The notes: generated by a model not told the origin, from the letters alone. A stretch of 7,225 nucleotides of DNA from Phycisphaerae bacterium (GCA_030609625.1 JAUWBX010000091.1:1-7225); one strand, 5' to 3'; positions 1-6,211 are shown, counted from the first letter of the stretch. Numbers and translations: made by a program.

Positions 1-23
1 GCTTATCAAAAACATTTATAAGT

Positions 24-899
24 ATGTTGAAATCGGGGCTTTTGCAGCCGGTGTGGAATCTGGTTAAACTTGACTCCACGATTTGTCTTGAAATTAGAGA
101 AAATTACGTCAATATCTATTATCGTGGTGGAAATATATTAAAGATTGAGGAAAGGGGTGATTCGTTTAGCGCCAGCTTCGACAGAAAATACCTTGTTGAA
201 GATTCAACCAGGGTTCCCAATGGCCCCTATCTACTGGCTTCTTCGGATGATGTCAAGAAATGGATTGATGCCATGCCTTTCTTGAAACATGAAATGGATT
301 TATGGTTTGGGAAACATCCTAAGAACGAGAGGGAATTCCAGCAACTAATGCTACGGGAAAACAACTTTGGGAAATCAGCTAAAAGTACGGATTATTTCAT
401 CTGTGACATAGAATACGCTAATTCTAATGGAAGATTCGACCTTATAGCGGCTCATTGGCCATCTTCCGCAGCAAAACGAAAAAACAACAAGAGTTTGGGC
501 TTAGCCTTTATTGAAATGAAGTATCTGGACAATGCCTTGGCCGAAAACTCTGGATTAAAGGATCATTTTGAAAAAATAAGTAAATTCCTCGGAAATCCCG
601 ACAATCTCGCAAAGATAAAAGATGAGATGAAAACAGTGTTTAAACAAAAGCTGGAATTGGGGCTTATAAATAATGAGAAACCAATCGAAAGTTTTGGCGA
701 TAATAAACCGGAATACATTTTAGCCTTGGTTAATCATGACCCTGAATCGACTATCCTGAAAAGAGAATTGAAGACGTTACCTTCTTGTCCTCACTTGGAC
801 CTCAAAGTTGCTGTAAGCAACTTTATGGGTTATGGTCTCTATGACCAGAATATTTATACCTTAGATGATTTCCTTAGGCGGTTTGAGAACCAGATTTAG
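24..899 (+). CDS. Uncharacterised protein with a probable PD-(D/E)XK nuclease-like core
   Basis: The 291-residue protein is not one I can name. It has a plausible PD-(D/E)XK endonuclease core: an acidic helix around residues 101-113 (NEREFQQLMLREN), then R-F-D139-L-I, then a strand with F-I-E164-M-K166-Y. This matches the D...(D/E)xK order and spacing of that superfamily, with the strand residues buried and the D/E/K polar. H181 follows in a helix and could assist. The N-terminal part has a distinctive I-x-I-Y-Y-R-G-G segment near residues 30-36. No signal peptide or membrane segment is seen. The frame is open to base 3 and no Shine-Dalgarno sequence precedes the ATG at 24, so the true start may lie left of the window. 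The next gene starts 1 nt after its stop, which implies an operon. Restriction-like or RNA/DNA-processing nuclease activity is inferred from motifs only. Coding status is well supported; the fold is moderately supported. Confidence 0.8.
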   Translation: MLKSGLLQPVWNLVKLDSTICLEIRENYVNIYYRGGNILKIEERGDSFSASFDRKYLVEDSTRVPNGPYLLASSDDVKKWIDAMPFLKHEMDLWFGKHPKNEREFQQLMLRENNFGKSAKSTDYFICDIEYANSNGRFDLIAAHWPSSAAKRKNNKSLGLAFIEMKYLDNALAENSGLKDHFEKISKFLGNPDNLAKIKDEMKTVFKQKLELGLINNEKPIESFGDNKPEYILALVNHDPESTILKRELKTLPSCPHLDLKVAVSNFMGYGLYDQNIYTLDDFLRRFENQI

Positions 900-900
900 T

Positions 901-2184
901 ATGAAAGTAACTATTTACCGCGGCGCAAAGGAGACCGGTGGAACCTGCATCGAGCTTCAATCAGAGAATTCAAGGATTTTGATAGATTTTGGGCTGCCTT
1001 TGGTTGATGAGAATCGAGAGCCGTTTGACTCTAAAAAAATCAAAAATAAGTCAAAAGAGGATTTAATCAAAAGCGGTGTTTTGCCTGCCATAAAAGGATT
1101 GTACAAAGACGAACAGCCTGTTTTTGACGCAATTTTGTTAAGCCATCCCCACCAGGACCATTATGGTTTATTATCTTTCGTAAATCCCAAAATTCCGGTT
1201 TATCTCAGCCAAGGATGCAAAGAACTAATTAAGATCTCCTACTATTTTGGACAAACTGACTGTGACCCAAAAAACGTTGAAGCCGTAACGATGTGGCAGC
1301 CATTTAAGAAAGGAAACTTTACAATAACGCCATATTTAGTGGATCATTCCGGTTTCGACGCCCTGGCATTTTTGATAGAGAGCGAAAGCAAGAAGATTTT
1401 TTATTCTGGGGATTTCAGAGGCCACGGCAGAAAGAGTGTCTTATTTGACAACATCTTAAAAACCCCTCCAAAGAACATTGATTATTTGATCCTCGAAGGT
1501 TCTATGCTGGGAAGAGACAAGGGCCGATATCATTCTGAGAAAGACATAGAAAATGAGTTGGCCCGTGTTTTGAAAAATAAAACCAACCTGTTTTTTATAG
1601 CGTGTTCTTCGCAAAATATTGACAGGCTCGTATCCATCTATCGCGCATGTGTAAAGAGTAATCGTATTTTCGTGATTGATCCTTATACGGCCCTTATTCT
1701 GGATAAGTTGAGAAAAGTTTCTACAAAGTTACCTCAATTTGATTGGGGCAAAAATATAAGGTTGTTCTTTGTGCCCAACCGCTATACAATGAAAATGGCT
1801 GGAGATAAAAGTCTGTTCAAATTCAAATCGGCTAAAATAACTTACCAGGAAATACAAAACATTAGAAATCAACTGGTAGTCAAGGATTCATATACTACCC
1901 GACGGATTTTTGCTGATAAAAAGTATTTGGGTAATTCAAAACTTATTTATTCTATGTGGGATGGATATCTGCCGGACGTAAAACCATTCTGGGATATGCA
2001 TAATGTGCCGATTGTAAAGATTCATTCAAGTGGCCATGCTTATGTTGAAGAACTGCAAAAATTTGTGAAAGCAATTAATCCAAAATATATAATTCCTAAT
2101 CATACTTTTTACCCTGAAAAGTTTTTGGAACTTTTTGGAAGTAAGACCAAGATTGTCAATGATAAAGAAACGTTTGAGATTTGA
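901..2184 (+). CDS. RNase J-like metallo-beta-lactamase-fold hydrolase
   Basis: This 427-residue protein is a metallo-beta-lactamase-fold hydrolase resembling the RNA-processing (RNase J/beta-CASP, RMMBL) branch. Visible motifs are D29 in LIDFG (motif I), the H82-P-H84-Q-D86-H87 zinc motif (II), H149 in VDHSG (III) and D171 in SGDFR (IV). The C-terminal block has IHSSGH379A followed by PKYIIPNH401, which mirrors the SGHA...P-x-H end of RNase J. The middle region (about 200-370) takes the place of a beta-CASP domain but is shorter and divergent from bona fide RNase J, which is usually about 550 residues. All metal ligands are present, so it should be catalytically active, probably on a nucleic acid phosphodiester. 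I chose the ATG at 901 because the GAKETGGTCIEL beta-strand start follows directly. An in-frame ATG at 865 would overlap the upstream gene. No strong ribosome-binding site is seen, so translational coupling to the nuclease-like gene is likely. The stop codon lies at the junction with the clpB remnant. Confidence 0.88.
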   Translation: MKVTIYRGAKETGGTCIELQSENSRILIDFGLPLVDENREPFDSKKIKNKSKEDLIKSGVLPAIKGLYKDEQPVFDAILLSHPHQDHYGLLSFVNPKIPVYLSQGCKELIKISYYFGQTDCDPKNVEAVTMWQPFKKGNFTITPYLVDHSGFDALAFLIESESKKIFYSGDFRGHGRKSVLFDNILKTPPKNIDYLILEGSMLGRDKGRYHSEKDIENELARVLKNKTNLFFIACSSQNIDRLVSIYRACVKSNRIFVIDPYTALILDKLRKVSTKLPQFDWGKNIRLFFVPNRYTMKMAGDKSLFKFKSAKITYQEIQNIRNQLVVKDSYTTRRIFADKKYLGNSKLIYSMWDGYLPDVKPFWDMHNVPIVKIHSSGHAYVEELQKFVKAINPKYIIPNHTFYPEKFLELFGSKTKIVNDKETFEI

Positions 2185-2411
2185 GTGGCCGGCACATAAA
2201 GCTCGAATTCACAGACAGCGCCCGCAAGCTGATTATGGATGAGGGTTACGACCCTTCCTTTGGTGCCAGGCCGTTGAAGCGAACGATTCAGCAGCGATTG
2301 GAGAACCCGTTAGCCGCCGAGCTTTTAGCCGGCAAATTCACCGACGGCGACAAAATAAAAATCAACGCCGACACCCACAAATTCACATTTGAGAAAGTAG
2401 AGACCGCATAA
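2181..2411 (+). pseudogene. clpB: clpB 3' remnant (C-terminal D2 small domain)
   Basis: The reading frame encodes only the end of the ClpB disaggregase: about 76 residues that match the D2 small domain. The hallmark is GYDPSFGARPLKR (residues 22-34), containing the sensor-2 arginine in G-A-R30. It continues with IQQRLENPLA and the closing GDKIKIN strand. Full ClpB is about 860 residues and carries Walker motifs, none of which are present here. The frame is closed upstream by a TGA at 2175-2177, so it cannot continue into the preceding sequence. Homology seems to begin almost at the first codon (TTG at 2181), which overlaps the stop codon of the hydrolase gene. This is what is left after an insertion into, or a deletion through, clpB. 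Whether the 5' part survives left of the window cannot be seen. A residual short peptide could in principle be translated from the TTG, but a functional product is unlikely. Confidence 0.85.
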
Positions 2412-2548
2412 GCAAATTTCTCTACGAATGTTCTTAACTACAGCCGGCAAATGGTTTATCCTATATGGAAAACCAAAGGCGATTAACGAAATCTCATATG
2501 ACACCCCGAGAGCAGCCAAGGGGTCTGTTAAAAAGACTATTTTATCAG
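2412..2548. other. Non-coding stretch after the clpB remnant
   Basis: I see no gene here. A small hairpin can form at 2453-2474 (GGTTTATCC, loop TATAT, GGAAAACC; 8 base pairs with one bulged A), but no T-run follows, so it is a poor intrinsic terminator. A short ACCCC/GGGGT pairing also exists near 2500-2526. Reading frames crossing the stretch on either strand lack codon structure and run into the repeats to the right. Confidence 0.5.
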
Positions 2549-2593
2549 ATTCCTCGACTCCGCGATGCTGCACATCGCTTCGCTCGGAATGAC
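2549..2593. repeat. Imperfect palindrome ending in CGGAATGAC
   Basis: ATTCC at 2549-2553 pairs with GGAAT at 2586-2590, and an inner stem GCGATG (2562-2567) pairs with CATCGC (2573-2578) around a CTGCA loop. The TCGCTTCGCTCGGAATGAC ending resembles short dispersed repeats that I recall from many environmental bacterial genomes. That resemblance is from memory; only the pairing is directly seen. It lies just left of the twin-hairpin element and may be a separate copy of an interspersed repeat. Confidence 0.5.
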
Positions 2594-2613
2594 GTTAAAG
2601 TAGTAGTTAGTTC

Positions 2614-2724
2614 CTGTTGCGGAAACAGTATTTGTCATTCCCGCGAAAGCGGGAATCCAGCTTTTTCGCTCTGGACCCCTGCTTCCGCAGGGGTGACATC
2701 GTCAGTTTTTGTTTTCCGCAACAG
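2614..2724. repeat. Outer inverted arms enclosing a REP-like element
   Basis: CTGTTGCGGAAA at 2614-2625 is repeated as its exact reverse complement TTTCCGCAACAG at 2713-2724. With mismatches, the pairing continues outward a few bases (TTAGT-like sequence on both sides). The two arms bracket the twin-hairpin unit at 2634-2697, giving a nested palindrome of about 111 bp that ends 23 bp before the sulfatase start codon. The layout is like a miniature inverted-repeat element or a long cruciform. No flanking target duplication was identified. Confidence 0.6.
2634..2697. repeat. Twin-hairpin REP-like palindrome (GTCATTCCCGC type)
   Basis: Two hairpins sit back to back. The left is ATTCCCGC-GAAA-GCGGGAAT (2637-2656) and the right is CCCCTGC-TTCC-GCAGGGG (2676-2693). 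The two halves are also inverted copies of each other with only transition-type differences, from GTCA at 2634 to TGAC at 2697, meeting at CCAG...CTGG. This ATTCCCGC/GCGGGAAT class resembles the dRS3 repeat of Neisseria and similar dispersed palindromes elsewhere. Translating across it gives the HSRESGNP...TPASAGVT peptide, a well-known sign of a spurious ORF over this repeat type. It could fold in RNA and separate clpB transcription from the sulfatase gene, although it lacks a classical T-tract. Confidence 0.75.
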
Positions 2725-2733
2725 ATACTAATT

Positions 2734-2738
2734 AAGGA
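2734..2738 (+). promoter_or_regulatory. Shine-Dalgarno of the sulfatase gene
   Basis: AAGGA lies 9 nt before the ATG at 2748 and fixes that start, which also places the twin-arginine signal at the extreme N-terminus. Confidence 0.65.
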
Positions 2739-2747
2739 TATTCAATA

Positions 2748-4271
2748 ATGAATCGCAGGGAATTTATTAGAACAATGGGTTTCGGAGCGGCAGCGTTAGC
2801 GCTGCCCGGATGTTCAACCGGGACATCAGGGCAAAGTTCAAGCGTTCCTACAAAAAAGAATCCCAATTTTCTTTTTATCCTCGCCGATGATTTGGGCTGG
2901 TCTCAGTTGGGCTGCTACGGAAGCAGCTTCTATGAGACTCCCAACATCAACCGATTAGTCACAGAGGGCATGAAATTTACCGATGCCTATGCCGCGTGCC
3001 CGGTTTGCTCGCCGACCCGTGCCAGTATTATGACCGGAAAGTACCCGGCCCGTCTGCACCTGACCGATTTTATTGCAGGCGGTAACTTCCCACACGAGAA
3101 ATACAAACAACCCAAATGGCAAAAATACCTGCCGTTGGAAGAAATAACGATTGCAGAGGTCCTCAAAACAGCGGGCTACGCTACCGCCAGTTTTGGAAAG
3201 TGGCATCTCAGCATCGCCAAGAAACCGCCGGAGTCTCTGCCATACAATCCCGACAAGCAGGGCTTCGATGAATATATAGTTACCTACAAACCATCGTCAA
3301 GGCACGACCCGGAAACAGACGCTCACAATGTTGAAATAATTACTGAAAAATCACTGGAATTTCTGCAAAAGAATAAAGACAGACCTTTTTTCCTGTACGT
3401 TACCCATAACACCATCCACGGCCCAATTCTCGGAAAGAAAAAGCTGGTTGAAAAATATAGAAACAAACCCGGCGCCGATTTGCCGCAGAACAATCCGGTA
3501 ATCGGAGCGATGATTGAGGAATTAGATAACAGTGTTGGCAGGTTACTCAAAAAGCTCGATGAGCTAAAGATTGCTGACAATACAATCGTAGTCTTCTTCG
3601 GCGACAACGGCGGATTAGAAAGGTCGGCCAAACAGACTCCTTTGCGCAGCGGCAAAGCGAATTTGTATGAAGGCGGCATAAGGGAACCTCTAATTGTGCG
3701 TTGGCCGGGGGTGGTAAAGCCGGGCAGCATTTGCAGCGAGCCTGTCATCAGTGTAGATTTCTTCCCGACCTTTCTAAGAACCCTCGGCTTAGAGAACAAG
3801 GTGAAAAAGCCAATTGACCCCGTTAGAAATTCGGGAACCCCGAAAAAGCAAGAGAAAAACAATATTTCTAACGGGGTTGACGGGGTAAGCTTGCTGCCGC
3901 TTCTGAGGCAAAGCGGCGCCCTCAACCGCCAGGCCATTTACTGGCACTATCCGCATTATCACAGCAGCAGTATCGGCCCCTGCGGAGCTGTTCGCAAAGG
4001 CGATTATAAACTGCTCGAATGGTTTGACGAAACTATTTGCGGCCCCGGCAACAAATTCGAGCTTTACAATTTAAAACAGGACATCGGCGAGCAAAACAAC
4101 TTAGCTAAAAAAATGCCGAAAAAGACCAGCGAACTAAGAGAGCTGCTGACAAACTGGCGAAACAAAGTAAACGCCCAGATGCTAACACCGAATCCCAACT
4201 ATAACCCACAAAAGGCCAAAAAATCAAAAAGATTAAGCTTGATATCGTTCGGAATGATAACGGTTGACTGA
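2748..4271 (+). CDS. Exported formylglycine-dependent sulfatase (arylsulfatase family, S1)
   Basis: This 507-residue type I sulfatase hydrolyses sulfate esters, most likely on a sulfated sugar or polysaccharide outside the cytoplasm. The N-terminus has a twin-arginine signal (NRREFIRTMGF, then a hydrophobic run) ending in LPGC22, so it may be a Tat-exported lipoprotein; the proline at -2 makes the lipobox imperfect. Active-site residues are present: metal-binding D47-D48 in LADDLG, C87-S-P-T-R91 where C87 becomes formylglycine, K98 in TGKYP, K151 and H153 in GKWHL, H220 and H224, and D286-N287 in FGDNGG. The Cys-type motif calls for a formylglycine-generating or anSME enzyme elsewhere. Residues 358-378 are encoded by an inserted palindromic repeat; without it, the sequence would read PID-GVSLLPLL as in other sulfatases. 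The C-terminal KFELYNLKQDIGEQNNLA block is typical and the gene appears complete. Substrate specificity cannot be read from this sequence. Confidence 0.96.
   Translation: MNRREFIRTMGFGAAALALPGCSTGTSGQSSSVPTKKNPNFLFILADDLGWSQLGCYGSSFYETPNINRLVTEGMKFTDAYAACPVCSPTRASIMTGKYPARLHLTDFIAGGNFPHEKYKQPKWQKYLPLEEITIAEVLKTAGYATASFGKWHLSIAKKPPESLPYNPDKQGFDEYIVTYKPSSRHDPETDAHNVEIITEKSLEFLQKNKDRPFFLYVTHNTIHGPILGKKKLVEKYRNKPGADLPQNNPVIGAMIEELDNSVGRLLKKLDELKIADNTIVVFFGDNGGLERSAKQTPLRSGKANLYEGGIREPLIVRWPGVVKPGSICSEPVISVDFFPTFLRTLGLENKVKKPIDPVRNSGTPKKQEKNNISNGVDGVSLLPLLRQSGALNRQAIYWHYPHYHSSSIGPCGAVRKGDYKLLEWFDETICGPGNKFELYNLKQDIGEQNNLAKKMPKKTSELRELLTNWRNKVNAQMLTPNPNYNPQKAKKSKRLSLISFGMITVD
3814..3881. repeat. 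In-frame palindromic insertion inside the sulfatase gene
   Basis: The 14-bp arm ACCCCGTTAGAAAT (3817-3830) is inverted exactly at 3864-3877. A second small hairpin, TTCGGG-AAC-CCCGAA, lies just inside the left arm (3830-3844). TTGAC occurs directly at both ends (3814-3818 and 3877-3881), as expected of a target duplication. One repeat plus the element is 63 bp, exactly 21 codons, so the reading frame is kept and the protein gains PVRNSG...ISNGVD between conserved sulfatase residues. From memory, PVRN...ISNGV peptides recur in unrelated proteins of some uncultured bacteria, which would make this a coding mobile palindrome analogous to Rickettsia palindromic elements. The inversion and direct repeats are seen; mobility is inferred. 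Confidence 0.75.
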
Positions 4272-4277
4272 AAGGAG
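4271..4277 (+). promoter_or_regulatory. Shine-Dalgarno of the basic small-protein gene
   Basis: AAAGGAG ends 7 nt before the ATG at 4285, and its first base is the last base of the sulfatase stop codon. It selects 4285 over an in-frame TTG at 4264 and suggests translational coupling with the sulfatase gene. Confidence 0.75.
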
Positions 4278-4284
4278 TCTTCGT

Positions 4285-4686
4285 ATGTCAAAGGTAAAGC
4301 GATTGAAGCGAAAACGAGCCTTACAAAAAAAGTTCGGTGCAACACTAAGGCCCCGAAAGTCGATGAAACGCATGGCCAGAGACCACCTTGATGTACTCCA
4401 AAACATCGAGTTCGTTTTCGTTTCGGGATATCGCAGCGAGCGGAGTATCGATGACCGCATCGTTGCCGATGTCTTGATAGCAGCCATTCTTGATGCCGAA
4501 CCGGAGGATAGCCGCGCTCAATCGTTGAATGAGAGCCTGGAGAACATCCGCATGCTTCGTTCCGATATCCCGGATGATATATGGCGGGATGGGCTGCGAA
4601 CTGTTCTTGAATCCGTTCACAGGCACTCCATCTTAAAACCAGGCGCGAGGGGTTATCTTGATTTTGTCTCTGATTATGTTCCTTGA
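4285..4686 (+). CDS. Small protein of unknown function with a very basic N-terminus
   Basis: I do not recognise this 133-residue protein. The first 32 residues hold 15 Lys/Arg (MSKVKRLKRKRALQKK and RPRKSMKRMAR), a composition typical of nucleic-acid or ribosome contact. The remainder (about 33-133) is mixed, acidic and probably helical, with the segments HLDVLQNIEFVFV, DDRIVADVLIAAILDAEPED and IPDDIWRDGLRTVLESVHRH. No signal peptide, membrane segment or catalytic motif is apparent. The start is fixed by a good ribosome-binding site. The gene directly follows the sulfatase and probably shares its transcript, but nothing in the protein links it to sulfate metabolism, so co-transcription may be incidental. 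Codon structure and the strong ribosome-binding site support a real gene. A minus-strand frame overlapping it has no comparable support. Confidence 0.8.
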   Translation: MSKVKRLKRKRALQKKFGATLRPRKSMKRMARDHLDVLQNIEFVFVSGYRSERSIDDRIVADVLIAAILDAEPEDSRAQSLNESLENIRMLRSDIPDDIWRDGLRTVLESVHRHSILKPGARGYLDFVSDYVP

Positions 4687-4772
4687 TTAACCCAAAAAAC
4701 CTGCGTTTTTGAAATTTACCTTGCAGTTTTCGGCATAAAGGCCAGAATAACTCGGTACGAAATACGAAAACA

Positions 4773-4807
4773 CAGATTGCACAGATTGAAACAGATTAAC
4801 GCAGATT
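4773..4807. repeat. Four CAGATT direct repeats, 9-10 bp apart
   Basis: CAGATT occurs at 4773, 4782, 4792 and 4802, with start-to-start steps of 9, 10 and 10 bp. The inner units read ACAGATT with variable 3-4 bp spacers. The steps are close to one helical turn, so all copies face one side of the DNA. Similar ACAGATTACACAGATT strings are familiar to me from planctomycete intergenic DNA. It may be a decayed repeat or a protein-binding array in front of glnA. Confidence 0.6.
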
Positions 4808-4829
4808 ACGGCACCGGCAATCCGACACA

Positions 4830-4839
4830 GGAGAAAGGA
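4830..4839 (+). promoter_or_regulatory. Shine-Dalgarno of glnA
   Basis: GGAGAAAGGA ends 6 nt before the ATG at 4846. It selects that codon over an in-frame ATG at 4777, whose extra 23 codons would be translated from the CAGATT repeats. Confidence 0.8.
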
Positions 4840-4845
4840 ATCCAA

Positions 4846-6174
4846 ATGGAAGTTCAGAAGGTTTTGAAACAGGTAGAAAAAGACGATATAAAATTTATCA
4901 CCCTGCAATTTACCGATTTATTAGGCGTTATAAAGGAGCTCATCATACCGGTCGAAGAATTAGAGGATGCATCTCGCAACGGCGTCTGGTTCGACGGCTC
5001 TTCGGTGGAAGGCTTTGCCCGAATACAGGAAAGCGACCTGTTCTTGAAGCCGGACATGGCAACTTACGCCGTTGTGCCCTGGCTGACCGAAGACGGCAAA
5101 ACCGCAAGGCTGATATGTGATATCTACCGCGCAGACGGCAATCCCTTCGAAGGAGACCCCAGATTTATTCTCAAACAGGCAGCCGCCGAAGTTGCAAAAG
5201 AAGGTTTTGAATATAACGTCGGACCTGAGCCGGAATTCTATTTGTTCAAAGCCGACGGCCAAAACAGGACCTCGCCCATAGACTATGGCGGCTATTTCGA
5301 CCTCTCTTCTCATGAAGGATACAAGGCCATAAAAAAGATAATAGCGGCACTTGAGAATTTTGGGATTAAGGTTGAAACCTCTCATCACGAGGTCGGCTAC
5401 GGCCAATACGAAATAGATTTCAATTACGGACAATGTCTGGATGTGGCCGACAAGGTACTCACACTGAAATACACCGCAAAGAAAATCGCTCAGATGCACA
5501 ATTTGCACGCGACCTTTATGCCGAAGCCGACGATGGGCAAGCCCGGCTCCGGAATGCACGTTCATCAAAGTCTGTTTGACACTAAGTCAAAAACGAATGC
5601 CTTTTACGACAAGGAGCATAAATACAATTTGTCGAAAATCGCTTTTAGTTTTATTGCAGGCCAGATAAAGCATATTAACGCAATGTGCGCTATTCTTTGT
5701 CCTACCGTCAACTCCTATAAGAGGCTGGTTTCCGGATTCGAGGCGCCTGTATATGTTACCTGGGCAGCTATGAACCGTTCAGCTCTTTTGAGAATACCGA
5801 AGTGGTTCAAGGCCAAAAGCGAAGCCGCTCGCATCGAGCTAAGATGTCCGGACCCTGCCTGCAATCCATATCTGGCATTTGCTGTTATGCTAAGAGCGGG
5901 CATGGACGGAATTAAAAACAACTTACAGCCGCCTGAGCCGGTCGAGGAAAATATTTATCAGCTTGACGGCGAAAGCCTGCTCCAGAAAAACATTGACCTT
6001 TTGCCGACGTCATTACAGGAGGCTCTGGATGCGTTGAAAGGAAACAAAGTTTTGCAGGAGGTTCTCGGAGAGCACTTGTTTGAAAGATACATTGACGTAA
6101 AGACAAAAGAATGCGACGAGTTCAAAAAACAGGTTACGAACTGGGAAATAGATACGTATTTAGACACCTTCTAA
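4846..6174 (+). CDS. glnA: Glutamine synthetase type I, alpha class
   Basis: The 442-residue enzyme condenses glutamate and ammonia to glutamine with ATP, in the cytoplasm, as a dodecamer. Hallmarks in order are the N-terminal beta-grasp region (about 1-100) with WFDGSSVEGFARIQESDL (48-65), metal-site E130 in GPEPEFYLF, E182 and E189 in HHEVGYGQYEIDF, the ATP-site KPTMGKPGSGMH238, the flap E299 in SGFEAP, and NRSALLRIP (310-318) with substrate-contact arginines. The length and the NIYQLDGESLL segment near 369-379 match the short alpha class. The adenylylation site NLYDLP and the 25-residue insertion of the beta class are absent, so GlnE-type adenylylation is not expected. Control is more likely by feedback (R59 corresponds to the B. 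subtilis R62 region) and transcription. I start at 4846 because of the ribosome-binding site and the family N-terminus. The gene is intact. Confidence 0.97.
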   Translation: MEVQKVLKQVEKDDIKFITLQFTDLLGVIKELIIPVEELEDASRNGVWFDGSSVEGFARIQESDLFLKPDMATYAVVPWLTEDGKTARLICDIYRADGNPFEGDPRFILKQAAAEVAKEGFEYNVGPEPEFYLFKADGQNRTSPIDYGGYFDLSSHEGYKAIKKIIAALENFGIKVETSHHEVGYGQYEIDFNYGQCLDVADKVLTLKYTAKKIAQMHNLHATFMPKPTMGKPGSGMHVHQSLFDTKSKTNAFYDKEHKYNLSKIAFSFIAGQIKHINAMCAILCPTVNSYKRLVSGFEAPVYVTWAAMNRSALLRIPKWFKAKSEAARIELRCPDPACNPYLAFAVMLRAGMDGIKNNLQPPEPVEENIYQLDGESLLQKNIDLLPTSLQEALDALKGNKVLQEVLGEHLFERYIDVKTKECDEFKKQVTNWEIDTYLDTF

Positions 6175-6205
6175 GTGTTCTGTGAGAGTAAGTGTTCTGT
6201 GAGAG
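6172..6205. repeat. Perfect 17-bp tandem duplication at the glnA stop codon
   Basis: TAAGTGTTCTGTGAGAG is present twice head to tail (6172-6188, 6189-6205). The first TAA is the glnA stop codon. The duplication fills the gap before the acetyltransferase ribosome-binding site. It looks like a recent slippage event or a pair of binding sites, with no reading-frame consequence. Confidence 0.85.
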
Positions 6206-6211
6206 CAATAT

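Larger units (their letters stand above)
4687..4845. other. Leader region between the small gene and glnA
   Basis: This 159-bp gap starts with an A/T-rich hairpin (4693-4711, CAAAAA and TTTTTG around a CTGC loop) that could weakly terminate transcription. Next come two adjacent TACGAAA copies (4756-4769) and the four CAGATT repeats described separately. A promoter for glnA is expected here, but I found no convincing sigma-70 or sigma-54 element. The ribosome-binding site of glnA closes the region. Confidence 0.45.

Noticed and set aside
865..900. ATG at 865 as start of the metallo-hydrolase
   Set aside because: It adds 12 residues unlike the family N-terminus and overlaps the upstream gene; the ATG at 901 fits better.
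2453..2474. Hairpin after the clpB remnant as an intrinsic terminator
   Set aside because: The stem is A/T-rich with a bulge and is followed by AAAGGCG instead of a T-run.
2465..2731. An 88-codon plus-strand frame between clpB and the sulfatase
   Set aside because: It runs through the palindromic repeats and gives the HSRESGNP/TPASAGVT peptide typical of spurious ORFs over this repeat type.
3323..3937. A 204-codon open frame on the minus strand inside the sulfatase gene
   Set aside because: It is antisense to highly conserved sulfatase motifs, has low-complexity Ser/Leu/Phe-rich composition and no ribosome-binding site.
4773..4807. CAGATT repeats as a CRISPR array
   Set aside because: Units are 6-7 bp with 3-4 bp gaps, far too short for repeats and spacers, and no cas gene is nearby.
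4777..4845. ATG at 4777 as start of glnA
   Set aside because: The added residues are translated from CAGATT repeats, while a strong ribosome-binding site precedes the ATG at 4846.
4960..5568. A 202-codon open frame on the minus strand inside glnA
   Set aside because: It is a shadow of a clearly real glutamine synthetase and resembles no protein family.
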